From Anaerolineales bacterium (lineage in GTDB: Bacteria > Chloroflexota > Anaerolineae > 4572-78 > NAK82), in NCBI GenBank assembly GCA_020343875.1, contig CP070811.1, forward strand, positions 4,477,070 through 4,537,793: DNA of 60,724 bases, written 5' to 3'. Under the pieces are notes generated by a model. It saw only the letters and a program-made list of their open reading frames with translations. It was not told the DNA's origin and made no database searches. Both the position numbers and the translations under genes were made by a program. Each line of letters opens with the position of its first letter. Position 1 is the stretch's first letter. Of this stretch, positions 17,500-27,462 are shown in pieces.

Positions 17500-18837
17500 C
17501 TATGGATATACTCGCCCCAACGTCCGAGGGAATGGCTCCGTCTCACGGATGTGATGGACGCCGGCAATCCAACCTACTGTTCGCTCAACGCCCAGGCCAA
17601 AGCCGCTGTGAGGCACGCTGCCATAGCGGCGCAGGTCAATGTACCACCGAAAGGCTTCTTCTGGTAATTGGTCGTGGTGAATGCGTTCCAGCAACAGGTT
17701 CGGGTCCGAGATGCGCTCGCTGCCTCCAGTAATCTCGCCGTAACCCTCTGGAGCCAGCAGGTCCACGCTCTTGCACACTTCGGGCCGCCCAGGCCAAGGC
17801 TCCATGTAAAAGGCTTTGCAGGCGGTAGGGAAGCCGTAGACAAAGACCGGTTTGTCGAATTGCTTGGTCAGTTCGGTCTCGTGGGGGCTGCCGAAATCCA
17901 TGCCCCACTCCATGGCGAGCGATTCTTTCAACTCAGGGTTGTTGGTCTGCTTACGGATGACCATCAGACGATCCAGTGCTTCGTCGTAGCTGATGCGAGG
18001 GAAGGGGGGAATGACTTGTTCCAGCGCGTGTGTGTCGCGCTCCAAAACCCTCAATTCCTCTGCCCGCTTATCTAGAACAGCTCGCACGATGTAGCTGATG
18101 AATTGTTCCTCGATTTCCATCAACTGCTCCAGATCGCAATAGGCAATCTCGGGTTCGACCATCCAGAATTCGGTCAGGTGGCGACGGGTTTTGCTCTTTT
18201 CGGCCCGGAAGGTGGGGCCAAAGCAATAGACTTTGCCAAAAGCATAGATGTTGGCTTCGTTATACAGCTGACCGGTCTGCGCCAGGTAGACTGGCTGGCC
18301 GAAATAGTCTACCTCGAAGAGGGTGGTCGTTCCCTCGCCAGCGGCAGGAGTGAGGATGGGGGTGGTCATTTCCAAGTAGCCGTTGGAGTCGAGCCACTCT
18401 CGGATGGCGCTCATCACAGTCGCCCGAATGCGCAGCAATGCCCACTGTTTCTTACTGCGAAGCCACAAATGCCGATTATCCATCAAAAACTCGACGCCGT
18501 GTTCTTTAGGCGTAATCGGATACTCTTCTGCTGTCTGCACCGTATCCAAGTAGGTCACGCCTATCTCGTAACCGCCGGGCACGCCCGGGGCACGTTGGTC
18601 GGCTTTGACCCGTCCGGTGACAATGATGGATGACTCTTGGGTGAGCCCTTTGGCTTGCTCGAATACATCCGTGGGTAGATTGGGCTTGAACATCACCGCC
18701 TGGACGATGCCGGTGCCGTCGCGTACCTGCAGGAATTGCAGCTTGCCCTTGCCGGTCCTGGCATACAGCCAGCCCTGGATGGTCACTTCTTGGCCGATGT
18801 GTTGGGAGATGTTTTCAATGCGAATCAACTTGCTCAA
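17500..18837 (-). CDS. asnS: Asparaginyl-tRNA synthetase
   Basis: A class IIb aminoacyl-tRNA synthetase of 445 residues that charges tRNA-Asn. An N-terminal OB-fold for the anticodon (about 1-110) precedes the catalytic core. Class II motif 2 is seen as [20 protein letters not shown] and motif 3 as [15 protein letters not shown]. The ending [16 protein letters not shown] is typical of AsnRS and differs from AspRS. The start is TTG, supported by AAGGAG eight bases upstream. It has its own promoter at 18861-18889. The hybrid kinase gene starts only 6 bp after its stop, so the sensor is probably co-transcribed with this housekeeping gene. Confidence 0.95.
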   Translation of the reverse strand: MSKLIRIENISQHIGQEVTIQGWLYARTGKGKLQFLQVRDGTGIVQAVMFKPNLPTDVFEQAKGLTQESSIIVTGRVKADQRAPGVPGGYEIGVTYLDTVQTAEEYPITPKEHGVEFLMDNRHLWLRSKKQWALLRIRATVMSAIREWLDSNGYLEMTTPILTPAAGEGTTTLFEVDYFGQPVYLAQTGQLYNEANIYAFGKVYCFGPTFRAEKSKTRRHLTEFWMVEPEIAYCDLEQLMEIEEQFISYIVRAVLDKRAEELRVLERDTHALEQVIPPFPRISYDEALDRLMVIRKQTNNPELKESLAMEWGMDFGSPHETELTKQFDKPVFVYGFPTACKAFYMEPWPGRPEVCKSVDLLAPEGYGEITGGSERISDPNLLLERIHHDQLPEEAFRWYIDLRRYGSVPHSGFGLGVERTVGWIAGVHHIRETEPFPRTLGRVYP

Positions 18838-18860
18838 GAGTGCGTCTCCTTACTATTGCG

Positions 18861-18889
18861 TGTATAGGGTATGCTCAATCGCCTGGCAA
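18861..18889 (-). promoter_or_regulatory. Predicted promoter for asnS
   Basis: Minus-strand TTGCCA (18889-18884) and TATACA (18866-18861) with 17-bp spacing; start near 18854, leaving a short leader containing the AAGGAG site. The remaining intergenic stretch to 19118 (about 230 bp) holds nothing I recognise; no T-box leader is visible. Confidence 0.65.
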
Positions 18890-19118
18890 GGTCCAAGTAT
18901 CACCCCTCAGCGCCCGTTCGCGAAAGTGGGCTACACTTGGATTTTACCACAAAAGCGGTGCTAAACCAATAGTTTCTTTGAGTTGGGGCGTGTCCCAGAT
19001 CTTGGGAAATCGAGACAAACCTGGCGGGAATCCCCCCACTCTCCCCTGTGCGTCCCCATTATTAAGGACGCGCCCTTTGAGACGACGTTTATTGATGTCT
19101 GTAGCGTGGTGTCACGGC

Positions 19119-22100
19119 TCAGTTCACACCGGGGCGTAACCGTGCCCATAGTCGTTTCAGTGGGATGAGCTGCCATACCAGACCCATATCGGGCTGGCTA
19201 AACCCGCCAACCAGGGCCAAGATTGAGAAATACACCAGCCCGCCCACCATTACTAGCCCCAACGCATTGATACCATGTAGCATCCAAAGGACCGCACCCA
19301 TCGCCGCCGACGCCAGCGCCGGTCGCCAGACCACGCTGACCCACGGCACGTGACACAGATTCTTGCGCACGGAGTAGTAAAAGGGGATGAGCAATGCCCA
19401 CTCGCTGAAGATAGTCGTGATGGCCGCCGCCGGATATCCGTAACGTGGGATGAGGAGTAGATTTACGCCCACGTTGAATGTCACGCCAATGACAAAGGCC
19501 TTGGTTAGAAAGCGCTGCTGATCAATCGCGATAAGCACGTACTGCGTGACCTGGTTGATAAAGCTGAAGGGGAGGAACCAAATGAGTAGCTGAAGTGCGA
19601 TCATCGAATCGGGCAGGTATTGGCCACCGCCTAGGATTAGGATTAATTCGCGGGCGATGAAGGGGGTGCCTACGGCGACCGGCAGCGCGATCATCAGCAG
19701 CAGGCGTAGGGACAAGATGTAGGCTCTGGCCAGCGAATCGCGAGCTGTTTTGGCATAGCGACTCATCAAGGGGAAGATGGCCAGAGTGAAATAGGAGGGG
19801 ATGATGCTGATGCCGTCAATGTATTTATAGGCTGCTCCGTAAAAACCAACTGCCCGGTCGCCCCACGTTGGCTGCAGGATGAGGATGTCAATGCGGAAGA
19901 AGAGCGTTGCGAGTAGGTGATTGATCATAAGTGGCAGTGCCTCACCCAGCATATTCCGCCGTAGCACGGGGTCGTTGTCTGGATAGGGGCGGAAGATCTT
20001 TTGTAGAAGCAGGCGGCCCAGCACTATTACCGAGGTAATGTTGGAGACGACTGATACCGCTGCCAGGCCAATCACCCCACCCCCCAACAATAGGGCCAAT
20101 GCTCCCAGACTGACGCGAGTGACGGTGGTAACGGTGGAGATAGCTGCGGGGTATTCCGCCTTTTCGTAAGCGTAAAATAGGGCTGTCAGCCCATCGGAAA
20201 TGTTGCTGAAAAAAAGGCCAGCGGTGAAGAGCCCCACTGCAATCATGGTTTCCTGCGTCACGCCACCGAAGACAACATACAGCCACAGGGCTATGCCCAT
20301 CAGGGGCAGGGATGCCAGCCACAGGAGCAGCCGTAGAATGGTGACGTTCGATAGGTATTTGTTGCCCTGAGCGTGTTCGCGAGCCACTTCACGGGTCAGC
20401 AATGTACCCAGCCCGAAGCGGGTAAGAATCTCCGCGTAGCCGATGAAGACCACGGCAAATTGATAACGCCCGGCCCCTTCTGGCGCCAGGATGCGCAGCA
20501 TGAGTAGCGCGAAGGCAAAATCAATCATGCGGTTCATCAGTGCCAGTGCCATGGGGGCCAGGCTATTCTTCGCAATGCGCTTTATTGGCGAATCGCCGGT
20601 CGACTCTTGGTATAGCTTTCCCCACCCCCACCAACCGATCAGCAGCAGGGTGATGATCCCCGCCAAGAAACTGCCATATAGTCCCAGCTTCAGACTCATG
20701 GGTGTATACTTGAAGCGAACGACCCAGTCACCCCTCTCCAGATGGACTGCTCGGAAGTTCCCGTTAGCCCGATAGATTGGGAGTTCGATTTCTGAGACGC
20801 GGGGGCCAGCAGCTGGAGGTTGATTCACCGATTCGGGATCCGAAATTTCCCCGTATGCCTTCCAGCCCGGGAAGTAGCTGTCGGCTAGCACCAACCAGCC
20901 CGGCTCGTCCAGCGATACTTGTATGAAGACTTCGTTGGGCGTGTAACCGGTAATGACGGCAGGCAGCATGTAGCATGCACTAACAGGTTTGCCCGACATC
21001 TCTGGTTGTCCCACCTCTGCTACTTGCTCCAGGAGTACCTTCTGGCGCGGATTGAGGCTGCGTAATGCATAATCCATCTCATCTGGTGACACTTCTTCCA
21101 TGCAGGGGACGACAAAAGCGCGGGGCATGACGTCCAGGTTTTCGTAAACACGTACCTCGTTGTCGTAGACCAGGCGATAGCCTGGGTTAGGAATTTCCTG
21201 CGTGGTTAGTACATAGCGGACACCCAGCAGGTCCAGCAGCGCCGAGTCGAGAGCGTGATAACCGGGCGCGTAGATGGGCGCAACGCGGTTGTAGAGCAAA
21301 TCGCCTTGTTCCTGGATAAGGTTCATATAGTGGGCGTATTGGGCGGGTATGATGGAGTCGTAGCCGCGCACGTCTTCCAGATCCCAATACATGCCGGTGT
21401 TGGCGATTAAGGTGCGCGCTTCGCCAGGTGCGTTAAAGCTTGTGATGCGGAAATGTGGGTCCTCAGCTCGACGGGCCAGCAGCTCTTTAACCACAGGCGG
21501 CCGAAATTCGAGTAGAGATGGGTCGGCAGCCGGATTGAATCCATAGCCCGCTGCAAACAAGTCCAAGGCGACGATGACCACGGCCAGAGGCGTCCAAGCT
21601 GGCAACCTGCCCAGCTGTCGCGGCAAGTAAATGGGGCACCGGCTGATACGCAGTATGGCCCCAGACGCCATTGTGAAAAGGAATAGCTTAAAGAAGTTAG
21701 GCCATTGATAACCCAAGAGTTGTCGCCCATCGATAAAGGCATTTTGGGCTAGCCCAGAGCGGTCCAGCAACGTTTGGGCCAGCCAGATGAACGGGGCAGG
21801 CAAGGCCAGGATGGCCAGCATGACTGCCAAACCAGCCAGACCACCCCAGAAGAAGAGCCAGCCGAGGCGCAGGCTGAACGTATAAAGTGGGTGAGGAAGC
21901 ATGCTGGCTGGCTGTGTTCCACCACCGGCCCGTTCGCGGGGGCTGACAGCCCGCGCCAGGTAGGTCGTGCCCAGCCCGGCCAGCACGGCGATGCTCAGCG
22001 TGAATGGATAGATCCAGCGGAAAGGGGAATGGAGCTGGTTCCAAAATGGGAGGCCATAGAATAACAGTGCGTAAAGAGGCGTACCAAAAGCGAAAAGCAA

Positions 22101-23411
22101 TGACAAGATGGCCAGGAGTGCGAAAATCCAAACTCCAGGTGCCGGCCGTTTATGCAGTGGAGTCTGAGACCAGGTGATGGCTGCTTCGGCTTGCCCATTC
22201 TCATTTCCCGATGAGGCGGGCAGGCTATACCCGGGTGGCTTGTTCTTTTGCCTGTCTACTATCCACCCACTGACTGCTATTACCGACAGCAGCAGGGGTA
22301 GAATCCCCACGTATGCTCCTGCCTCGACACTGTTCTTCGTGTCCCAGCCAGTGCAATAGGGACATAGCGGATTGACCTGCCCGTAGGCGTTCAGGCCGAT
22401 CGCCAGCCAGCGGCGGGTGACCACATCGAAGTAAGTGTGATGGCTGGAATTTCCGAAAAAATCCGGGACCACAAAGGATATAATACGGCGGGCTGGTAGT
22501 GCCCAACCGGTCACCTCGGTGAAGGTGACCGACCCGACCCGGAAATTACGGCTGGCCGCCTCGTAGAGTGGGACAAACTGGATGGCACCCAGCCCCAGCC
22601 CTAGCAATACCATCGCCAGCAGCCAGGCTCCCATGCGAGCCATAGGTCTCCAGGCGCGCTGGCGGTGCCAGAGGCTGATTAGTCGGCAAAAGGCGTAGAA
22701 TCCGCTGACCAGGAGCACGTAATATGTGACCTCGATGTGCCCGGCCAGAATGTGTATCCCCAAAACAGCGGAGCCGACGACGATATAGGGGACAGGCGAA
22801 TAGGTGACGGGTCCTTTCTCTTCCTGCTTGCGGATCACAATCTCGATCACTGCCAGTATTAAGGGTAACCAGACGGCGGCCGCCAGAATCATAGTGAAGA
22901 CCACACTGACAATGAAGAAACCGCTCAACTGGTACGTTATGCCCCCAATCACCCCACCCAAGCGATTGGCACCCAGCACTCTCAAGAAAACATAGGTGAA
23001 CAGGCCTGCCAACCAAAATTGAACCACGGTGAACCAACCATAGGCCTTGGTCAATGGCATCAGGTAGAATATCAGGCTGAAGGGATAGAGTGCTGAGTGT
23101 TGGCCGTTGGCTAGAAAGGGGTGTCCAGCAAAAAGATAAGGGTCCCACAGGGGTATCGACCCAGCCTGGATACTCTGAACGATGAATCGCTTCCAAACAT
23201 AATTCTCCAGGATGAGGTCCGAGAGGAGGGCGTTATGCGGGCGGCTCACGCCCAATTGATCGGAGAAAGAAGCCCATGGCTCACCGACGAACAGATTATC
23301 CAGGGGAAGGAGTGTGCGGCTTCCAAGGGTGACTGGCCCAAAAAGAAGAAGCGGCAGGATAAAGAAAACGAGGCTGATCAGCACATCCTGCCTGGTGATG
23401 CGCGCGCGCAA
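19119..23411 (-). CDS. YfhO-type membrane glycosyltransferase fused to a Wzx-like flippase
   Basis: A polytopic membrane protein of 1430 residues made of two families. Residues 1 to about 935 look like YfhO proteins: many membrane segments, an early LPLDNLFVGEPW, and a large extracytoplasmic C-terminal part (about 640-910) before a closing membrane segment. YfhO proteins are implicated in moving sugars from lipid carriers onto envelope polymers. From about 940 (SPIKRIAKNS) to the end is a polysaccharide-flippase domain of about 490 residues with some 12-14 membrane segments (for example GRYQFAVVFIGYAEI). The reading frame is continuous. TTG start with TAGGAG eight bases upstream, 11 bp after the glycosyltransferase gene. 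The fusion would join flipping to sugar transfer. Confidence 0.85.
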   Translation of the reverse strand: MRARITRQDVLISLVFFILPLLLFGPVTLGSRTLLPLDNLFVGEPWASFSDQLGVSRPHNALLSDLILENYVWKRFIVQSIQAGSIPLWDPYLFAGHPFLANGQHSALYPFSLIFYLMPLTKAYGWFTVVQFWLAGLFTYVFLRVLGANRLGGVIGGITYQLSGFFIVSVVFTMILAAAVWLPLILAVIEIVIRKQEEKGPVTYSPVPYIVVGSAVLGIHILAGHIEVTYYVLLVSGFYAFCRLISLWHRQRAWRPMARMGAWLLAMVLLGLGLGAIQFVPLYEAASRNFRVGSVTFTEVTGWALPARRIISFVVPDFFGNSSHHTYFDVVTRRWLAIGLNAYGQVNPLCPYCTGWDTKNSVEAGAYVGILPLLLSVIAVSGWIVDRQKNKPPGYSLPASSGNENGQAEAAITWSQTPLHKRPAPGVWIFALLAILSLLFAFGTPLYALLFYGLPFWNQLHSPFRWIYPFTLSIAVLAGLGTTYLARAVSPRERAGGGTQPASMLPHPLYTFSLRLGWLFFWGGLAGLAVMLAILALPAPFIWLAQTLLDRSGLAQNAFIDGRQLLGYQWPNFFKLFLFTMASGAILRISRCPIYLPRQLGRLPAWTPLAVVIVALDLFAAGYGFNPAADPSLLEFRPPVVKELLARRAEDPHFRITSFNAPGEARTLIANTGMYWDLEDVRGYDSIIPAQYAHYMNLIQEQGDLLYNRVAPIYAPGYHALDSALLDLLGVRYVLTTQEIPNPGYRLVYDNEVRVYENLDVMPRAFVVPCMEEVSPDEMDYALRSLNPRQKVLLEQVAEVGQPEMSGKPVSACYMLPAVITGYTPNEVFIQVSLDEPGWLVLADSYFPGWKAYGEISDPESVNQPPAAGPRVSEIELPIYRANGNFRAVHLERGDWVVRFKYTPMSLKLGLYGSFLAGIITLLLIGWWGWGKLYQESTGDSPIKRIAKNSLAPMALALMNRMIDFAFALLMLRILAPEGAGRYQFAVVFIGYAEILTRFGLGTLLTREVAREHAQGNKYLSNVTILRLLLWLASLPLMGIALWLYVVFGGVTQETMIAVGLFTAGLFFSNISDGLTALFYAYEKAEYPAAISTVTTVTRVSLGALALLLGGGVIGLAAVSVVSNITSVIVLGRLLLQKIFRPYPDNDPVLRRNMLGEALPLMINHLLATLFFRIDILILQPTWGDRAVGFYGAAYKYIDGISIIPSYFTLAIFPLMSRYAKTARDSLARAYILSLRLLLMIALPVAVGTPFIARELILILGGGQYLPDSMIALQLLIWFLPFSFINQVTQYVLIAIDQQRFLTKAFVIGVTFNVGVNLLLIPRYGYPAAAITTIFSEWALLIPFYYSVRKNLCHVPWVSVVWRPALASAAMGAVLWMLHGINALGLVMVGGLVYFSILALVGGFSQPDMGLVWQLIPLKRLWARLRPGVN

Positions 23412-23422
23412 ATCCCAAACTC

Positions 23423-24175
23423 CTACGCTTTGGCCTCAATTGCGACAGAAGCTGGCTTGACGTGGCGATGGCGCCAGCGAATCTCGAAGACACGCACCGC
23501 TGCCTCGAATTTCACCGGCACCGTCATCTTGCTCTGACCAATGCGACGATCCTCGAAATAAATGGGCGTCTCCACAATCCGAAGCCCAACTTTCTCGGAG
23601 ACGTAGGTCATCTCTACTTGGAAGACATACCCATTGGACCGAATGCGTTCCAAACCAATCTGTTCCAACGCAGTGCGTCGCCAACACTTAAAGCCAGCGG
23701 TTGCGTCCTTGGTGCGCACGCCCAGGATGAGCCGAGTCCAGACGGAATTGGCCCACCAACTCAGGAACCAGCGCCACACACTCCACCGCTCGTCAAGTTG
23801 CCCTCCACCCACGTAGCGTGACCCAACCACCACGTCGTAATCCCGGACCAGCTCAAGGAGCTTGGGTATGTAGGTGGGGGAGTGAGAAAAATCGGCGTCC
23901 ATTTGAATAACGAGGTCGGCGCCATTTTCCAATGCCCATGTGAAGCCGTGTACGTAAGCAGTGCCCAGGCCCAGTTTCGCCTGGCGATGGATTACGTGGA
24001 ATGTGTCGGGGTAGCGTTGAGCCAGGCCGTCAGCGATTCGGCCGGTGCCGTCGGGCGAGGCGTCATCCACGATCAGAATCTCTAGTCCATCCATTCCCAG
24101 TGTCAGGAGTTCGGCCGTAATCGCTGGTAGGTTTTCTGCCTCATTATAAGTGGGAATGACCACAACAGTTTTCAT
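23423..24175 (-). CDS. Polyprenol-phosphate sugar transferase (dolichol-phosphate mannose synthase-like)
   Basis: A GT2-family glycosyltransferase of 250 residues from [16 protein letters not shown]. It transfers a sugar, usually mannose or glucose, from a nucleotide sugar to polyprenyl phosphate on the cytoplasmic face. Motifs are [19 protein letters not shown], the DXD motif in IQMDADFSH, and the acceptor region [11 protein letters not shown]. No C-terminal membrane domain is present. The upstream in-frame extension is rejected because it lacks family similarity and a start signal. It is followed within 12 bp by the YfhO-flippase fusion and would supply its lipid-linked sugar. Transcribed from the promoter at 24357-24385 through a leader of about 175 nt with no recognised element. 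Confidence 0.9.
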   Translation of the reverse strand: MKTVVVIPTYNEAENLPAITAELLTLGMDGLEILIVDDASPDGTGRIADGLAQRYPDTFHVIHRQAKLGLGTAYVHGFTWALENGADLVIQMDADFSHSPTYIPKLLELVRDYDVVVGSRYVGGGQLDERWSVWRWFLSWWANSVWTRLILGVRTKDATAGFKCWRRTALEQIGLERIRSNGYVFQVEMTYVSEKVGLRIVETPIYFEDRRIGQSKMTVPVKFEAAVRVFEIRWRHRHVKPASVAIEAKA

Positions 24176-24356
24176 TGCGCGTGTCCATTGCCAGCCAGTC
24201 GGGATGAAAACAGTTTCTAAGGATAGTCGGCAAAAAGGGCTGCTGCATGCAAGAAAGAAAATGAGGGGCAATCGCTCTGCAAATTACACAGATCGATGCC
24301 CCGAACGCCGCGTATTGCCTGCACCAGCGATGAGGTATCCCAACATTGTGGTGCCG

Positions 24357-24385
24357 ATTATACTATGAGGCCAGATAAAGGTCAA
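24357..24385 (-). promoter_or_regulatory. Promoter for the glycosyltransferase/YfhO operon
   Basis: Minus-strand TTGACC (24385-24380) and TATAAT (24362-24357), spacer 17 bp. It is back to back with the plus-strand promoter at 24416-24444; the two -35 boxes are 30 bp apart, so a shared regulator could act on both. Confidence 0.8.
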
Positions 24386-24415
24386 TTTAGAGGGAAAGTA
24401 AGCCCTGCATAGCCA

Positions 24416-24444
24416 TTGACAGCCGGTGAACCGAGTGCTATACT
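24416..24444 (+). promoter_or_regulatory. Promoter for the FHA / SUMF1-domain / fmt genes
   Basis: TTGACA (24416-24421) and TATACT (24439-24444) with a 17-bp spacer; predicted start near 24451, about 80 nt before the ATG at 24530. Together with the divergent promoter it fills the 354-bp gap between the two operons. Confidence 0.82.
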
Positions 24445-24529
24445 TGAGTTGCCCCAGTCGGTAACATTTAGGGAAGGGAATTGTACACTAGGTATGGTAG
24501 CTGTGTCAGGGCGGGGAAACGCATAGGCG

Positions 24530-25636
24530 ATGTATAAGTATAGTTGCCGTAAATGTCCCATCCGCAATCGTTGCATCGATGAGAGCGCCAATGCTCCCAC
24601 CGTCAAAGAGATCATTCGACGTGCCTTTGCCGCGCGTACCGACACGTTTGATACGTGGGGTTCGTTGCAGCCTAACTGCCTCCTTCTAAAAGCTGAAGAG
24701 GAACGCGCTAAGGCAGCTCCCCAAGAGTCGATGCTGAGTCGTCGCCTGCGCCAGGCACGCGAGGCCAAAGATAAAACAGCCGAACCCCCTACCGCACCGC
24801 CCAAAAAGCAGCCGGATTATCTCCGGCCTGTCTCACCAGATTCTCCGCCTACTCAACCTCCGCCTCGGGAAACACATCCTGCCATGGTTCGGAGGCCCGA
24901 GGCCCAGCGAGAAGGCCCTTTGCGCGAGAGGTTGCCCGCCGCTGAACAGTTGTCGCCTCGCTGGCTGACTCTGGTCGCCACGGGGCGACATATCACATTG
25001 CCCAGCACCGGGGAGTTGGCGTTGGGGCGTTTTGATCCGAGTTTCGGCATTCCACCCGATGTTGACTTGACCTACGAAGATGAGGGAGCGCGCACGATTT
25101 CACGTCGGCATGCCAAAATCGTTGGGCTGGCTGGGCGGCACACGATTGAAGATGTGGGCAGTCGCCACGGCGTGTCTATCAATGGACAAAGAGTGAGGTC
25201 CGGATTGCCGCGCCAACTTCAACTGGGCGACCGTGTCGATCTGGGGAATGTCCAACTCTTTTACGATGTCGTGCCAGCCCAATTGTTGGATCTTCCTCTT
25301 GCGGCCAGCTTCCGTCACTTTCTTGTTGTCACGCCTACGGGACGTAAGCTGGCCCTGGCTCCGCCGGACGATATCCTTATTGGCCGCTCCGACCGATATG
25401 TTGAGTTTGTGCCGGACATTGATCTCAGCCAAGAAGGGGATGTAGCGGTTCGTGTCTCGCGTCGCCATGCCATAATCACTTGGCGCAATCGCACACCTCA
25501 TGTCGAAGATATGGGGAGTGGCTTTGGAACTCGCCTCAATGGAGAAACACTGCTCATTGGTCAGGCTGTTCCCCTCAAACCCGGGGATCATATCTGGCTG
25601 GGTGGCTGCGTGCTGGCATACGACGTTGAAATGTGA
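24530..25636 (+). CDS. Cysteine-motif protein with two FHA domains
   Basis: 368 residues. The N-terminus has clustered cysteines (CRKCPIRNRC plus Cys50), a possible small metal-binding site. A Pro/Lys/Arg-rich linker (about 60-145) follows, then two forkhead-associated domains (about 160-245 and 265-365). Each has the phosphothreonine-binding pattern GR..S.RRH..N/D: ISRRHAKI with SINGQ, and VSRRHAII with RLNGE. FHA domains bind phosphothreonine peptides made by Ser/Thr kinases. The only kinase-like gene in view (1635-3152) appears catalytically altered, so the phosphodonor is unknown. First gene after the promoter at 24416. Confidence 0.88.
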   Translation: MYKYSCRKCPIRNRCIDESANAPTVKEIIRRAFAARTDTFDTWGSLQPNCLLLKAEEERAKAAPQESMLSRRLRQAREAKDKTAEPPTAPPKKQPDYLRPVSPDSPPTQPPPRETHPAMVRRPEAQREGPLRERLPAAEQLSPRWLTLVATGRHITLPSTGELALGRFDPSFGIPPDVDLTYEDEGARTISRRHAKIVGLAGRHTIEDVGSRHGVSINGQRVRSGLPRQLQLGDRVDLGNVQLFYDVVPAQLLDLPLAASFRHFLVVTPTGRKLALAPPDDILIGRSDRYVEFVPDIDLSQEGDVAVRVSRRHAIITWRNRTPHVEDMGSGFGTRLNGETLLIGQAVPLKPGDHIWLGGCVLAYDVEM

Positions 25637-25696
25637 CTTGTGATACATGAGAAGATGTTGGGTTTCACTATCTCAAACTGATCAGCGAGGCGTGGA

Positions 25697-26476
25697 ATGA
25701 TGATGCAAGACCCTCCAATTTCGTCTGACGAGATGGCAACCTCGGTGATTGTCTGGCCTGAGGATGGCAAAGATATGGTGTTCATTCCCGGTGGCGTCTT
25801 TCGTATGGGGAGTAATGACGGCCACCCCAACCATCAACCGGAACACCAGGTTCACGTTGCCGATTTCTATATTGATCGGTGGCCGGTCACCAATGCCGAA
25901 TACAAGCGATTTGTGGATGCCACTGGTCATCCCATCCCCAACTATGACGTCAGTTGGTGCGACACACGGGGCTACAATTGGGACCCAGAAACCGGCCGCT
26001 ACCCGGAAGACAAAGCTGACCATCCCGTAGTTCTTGTTACTTGGGAAGATGCTATGGCTTACGCTGCCTGGGCCCGCAAGCGTCTGCCTACCGAGGCCGA
26101 ATGGGAACGTGCCGCCCGCGGCCTGATCGGGCGCCGTTACCCCTGGGGGGATGAGTTTGAACCAGGGCGTTGCAATAACAAAGAGGAAGGGCTGGAAGGG
26201 ACCAGCCCTGTCGGATATTACTCACCCGACGGGGATACGGCCGAGGGTTTAGTAGACATACTAGGCAATGTGTGGGAATGGACTAACAGCCTCTTCCGAC
26301 CATACCCCTACGATCCCGACGACGGGCGCGAAAATCGCGAGGCAAGTGGTTTCCGCGTGTTGCGGGGTACCTCATGGGTTAACGAAGCCAGCGCGGTTAA
26401 CAATTTGTCTCGGTTGGACGGTGACTTCCAATTCTACAACAACGTCGGCTTTCGCTGTGCTGTATCACCTGAGTAA
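25697..26476 (+). CDS. SUMF1/FGE-fold protein lacking the formylglycine-generating cysteines
   Basis: 259 residues covering the formylglycine-generating-enzyme fold. Typical sequence is seen: FIPGGVFRMGS at the start, PVTNAEYKRFVDATG, RLPTEAEWERAARG, LGNVWEW, FRVLRGTSW and a final GFRCAV. True FGE enzymes have two catalytic cysteines shortly after the RGGS/T segment; here that segment reads RGTSWVNEASAVNNLSRLDG with no Cys. It therefore probably does not make formylglycine; relatives act as binding modules or in EgtB-, PvdO- and hydroxylase-like roles. No sulfatase gene is in the window. GAGG lies seven bases before the ATG. It sits between the FHA gene and fmt. Confidence 0.88.
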   Translation: MMMQDPPISSDEMATSVIVWPEDGKDMVFIPGGVFRMGSNDGHPNHQPEHQVHVADFYIDRWPVTNAEYKRFVDATGHPIPNYDVSWCDTRGYNWDPETGRYPEDKADHPVVLVTWEDAMAYAAWARKRLPTEAEWERAARGLIGRRYPWGDEFEPGRCNNKEEGLEGTSPVGYYSPDGDTAEGLVDILGNVWEWTNSLFRPYPYDPDDGRENREASGFRVLRGTSWVNEASAVNNLSRLDGDFQFYNNVGFRCAVSPE

Positions 26477-26493
26477 CAGCCTGAGAGACAATT

Positions 26494-27444
26494 ATGCCCT
26501 TTCGTGTCGTTTTTATGGGCACGCCCCGGTTTGCCATACCCATCTTACAGGGATTGATCGACAGAGATTCTGAGCCAGTCGTGGGGGTTTTTACGCAGCC
26601 CGACCGGCCCCGGGGACGCGGACGACAGCCCGAGCCTTCTCCTGTGAAGATGCTGGCCCAGCAGCATGGATTACCCGTGCTGGAACCAGTATCTCTCCGA
26701 GACCCCAAGGCGATGGCCGAATTGCAGACACTGCAACCGGATATTATCGTCGTGGCTGCCTTTGGGCAGATACTTCCCCCGCCGGTACTTGAGCTTCCGC
26801 CATTCGGGTGTCTCAACGTACACGCCTCTTTGCTGCCGAGATGGCGAGGGGCGGCCCCCGTGGCCGCCGCTATCCTGGCTGGTGATGATACTACGGGTGT
26901 CACGATTATGCGAATGGATGCTGGGCTAGATACTGGCCCTGTCGTGAGCCAGCGGCCCTTGGCCATCGCCCCCCAGGATACCCGTGAGTCACTTACCGCC
27001 CGCCTGGCTCAGTTGGGCGCCGACCTGCTGGGAGATACGTTGCCCGACTGGCTCGCTGGAAACATCGAACCCCAGCCCCAAGACGAGGCACTAGCGACTC
27101 ATGCGCCTCGGCTCAAGAAGGAGCAAGGGCTTATTCGGTGGGACCAGCCCGCAATCGATATTGCCCGGCAGGTGCGAGCATTCTATTCTTGGCCGGGTGC
27201 TTTCACTCACTGGCGAGGAAAGCCATTAAGAATCTTGCGCGCTTTCGCTGCCGGCGAGGGTTGGCAAGATCGGACCAGTGGCATGTTGCCTGGAACAGTC
27301 ATTGCCGCACCGGATGGCCCAGCAGTCGTCACGGGCAGCGGGGTGCTTCACCTACTCGAAGTACAATCAGCTGGCAAACGCCCTATGTTGGCCGATGCCT
27401 TCGCCCGTGGCGCTCGTGGCTTTGTTGGCGATTGCTTGGCGTGA
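26494..27444 (+). CDS. fmt: Methionyl-tRNA formyltransferase
   Basis: 316 residues, normal for Fmt. It formylates Met on initiator tRNA using 10-formyl-tetrahydrofolate. Visible are VVFMGTPRFAIPIL at the N-terminus, the catalytic region NVHASLLPRWRGAAP with its Asn-His, and TGVTIMRMDAGLDTGPV. The C-terminal OB-like domain covers about 205-310. It starts 17 bp after the SUMF1-domain gene and is probably in the same transcript. Peptide deformylase, a common neighbour, is not here. Confidence 0.95.
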   Translation: MPFRVVFMGTPRFAIPILQGLIDRDSEPVVGVFTQPDRPRGRGRQPEPSPVKMLAQQHGLPVLEPVSLRDPKAMAELQTLQPDIIVVAAFGQILPPPVLELPPFGCLNVHASLLPRWRGAAPVAAAILAGDDTTGVTIMRMDAGLDTGPVVSQRPLAIAPQDTRESLTARLAQLGADLLGDTLPDWLAGNIEPQPQDEALATHAPRLKKEQGLIRWDQPAIDIARQVRAFYSWPGAFTHWRGKPLRILRAFAAGEGWQDRTSGMLPGTVIAAPDGPAVVTGSGVLHLLEVQSAGKRPMLADAFARGARGFVGDCLA

Positions 27445-27462
27445 AGAACAACTGAAAACCTT

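Noticed and set aside
18838..19118. T-box or tRNA-like structure upstream of asnS
   Set aside because: No T-box core or terminator/antiterminator pair is visible; only a promoter is supported.
25697..26476. Active formylglycine-generating enzyme
   Set aside because: The catalytic cysteine pair after the RGTS segment is missing and no sulfatase is nearby.
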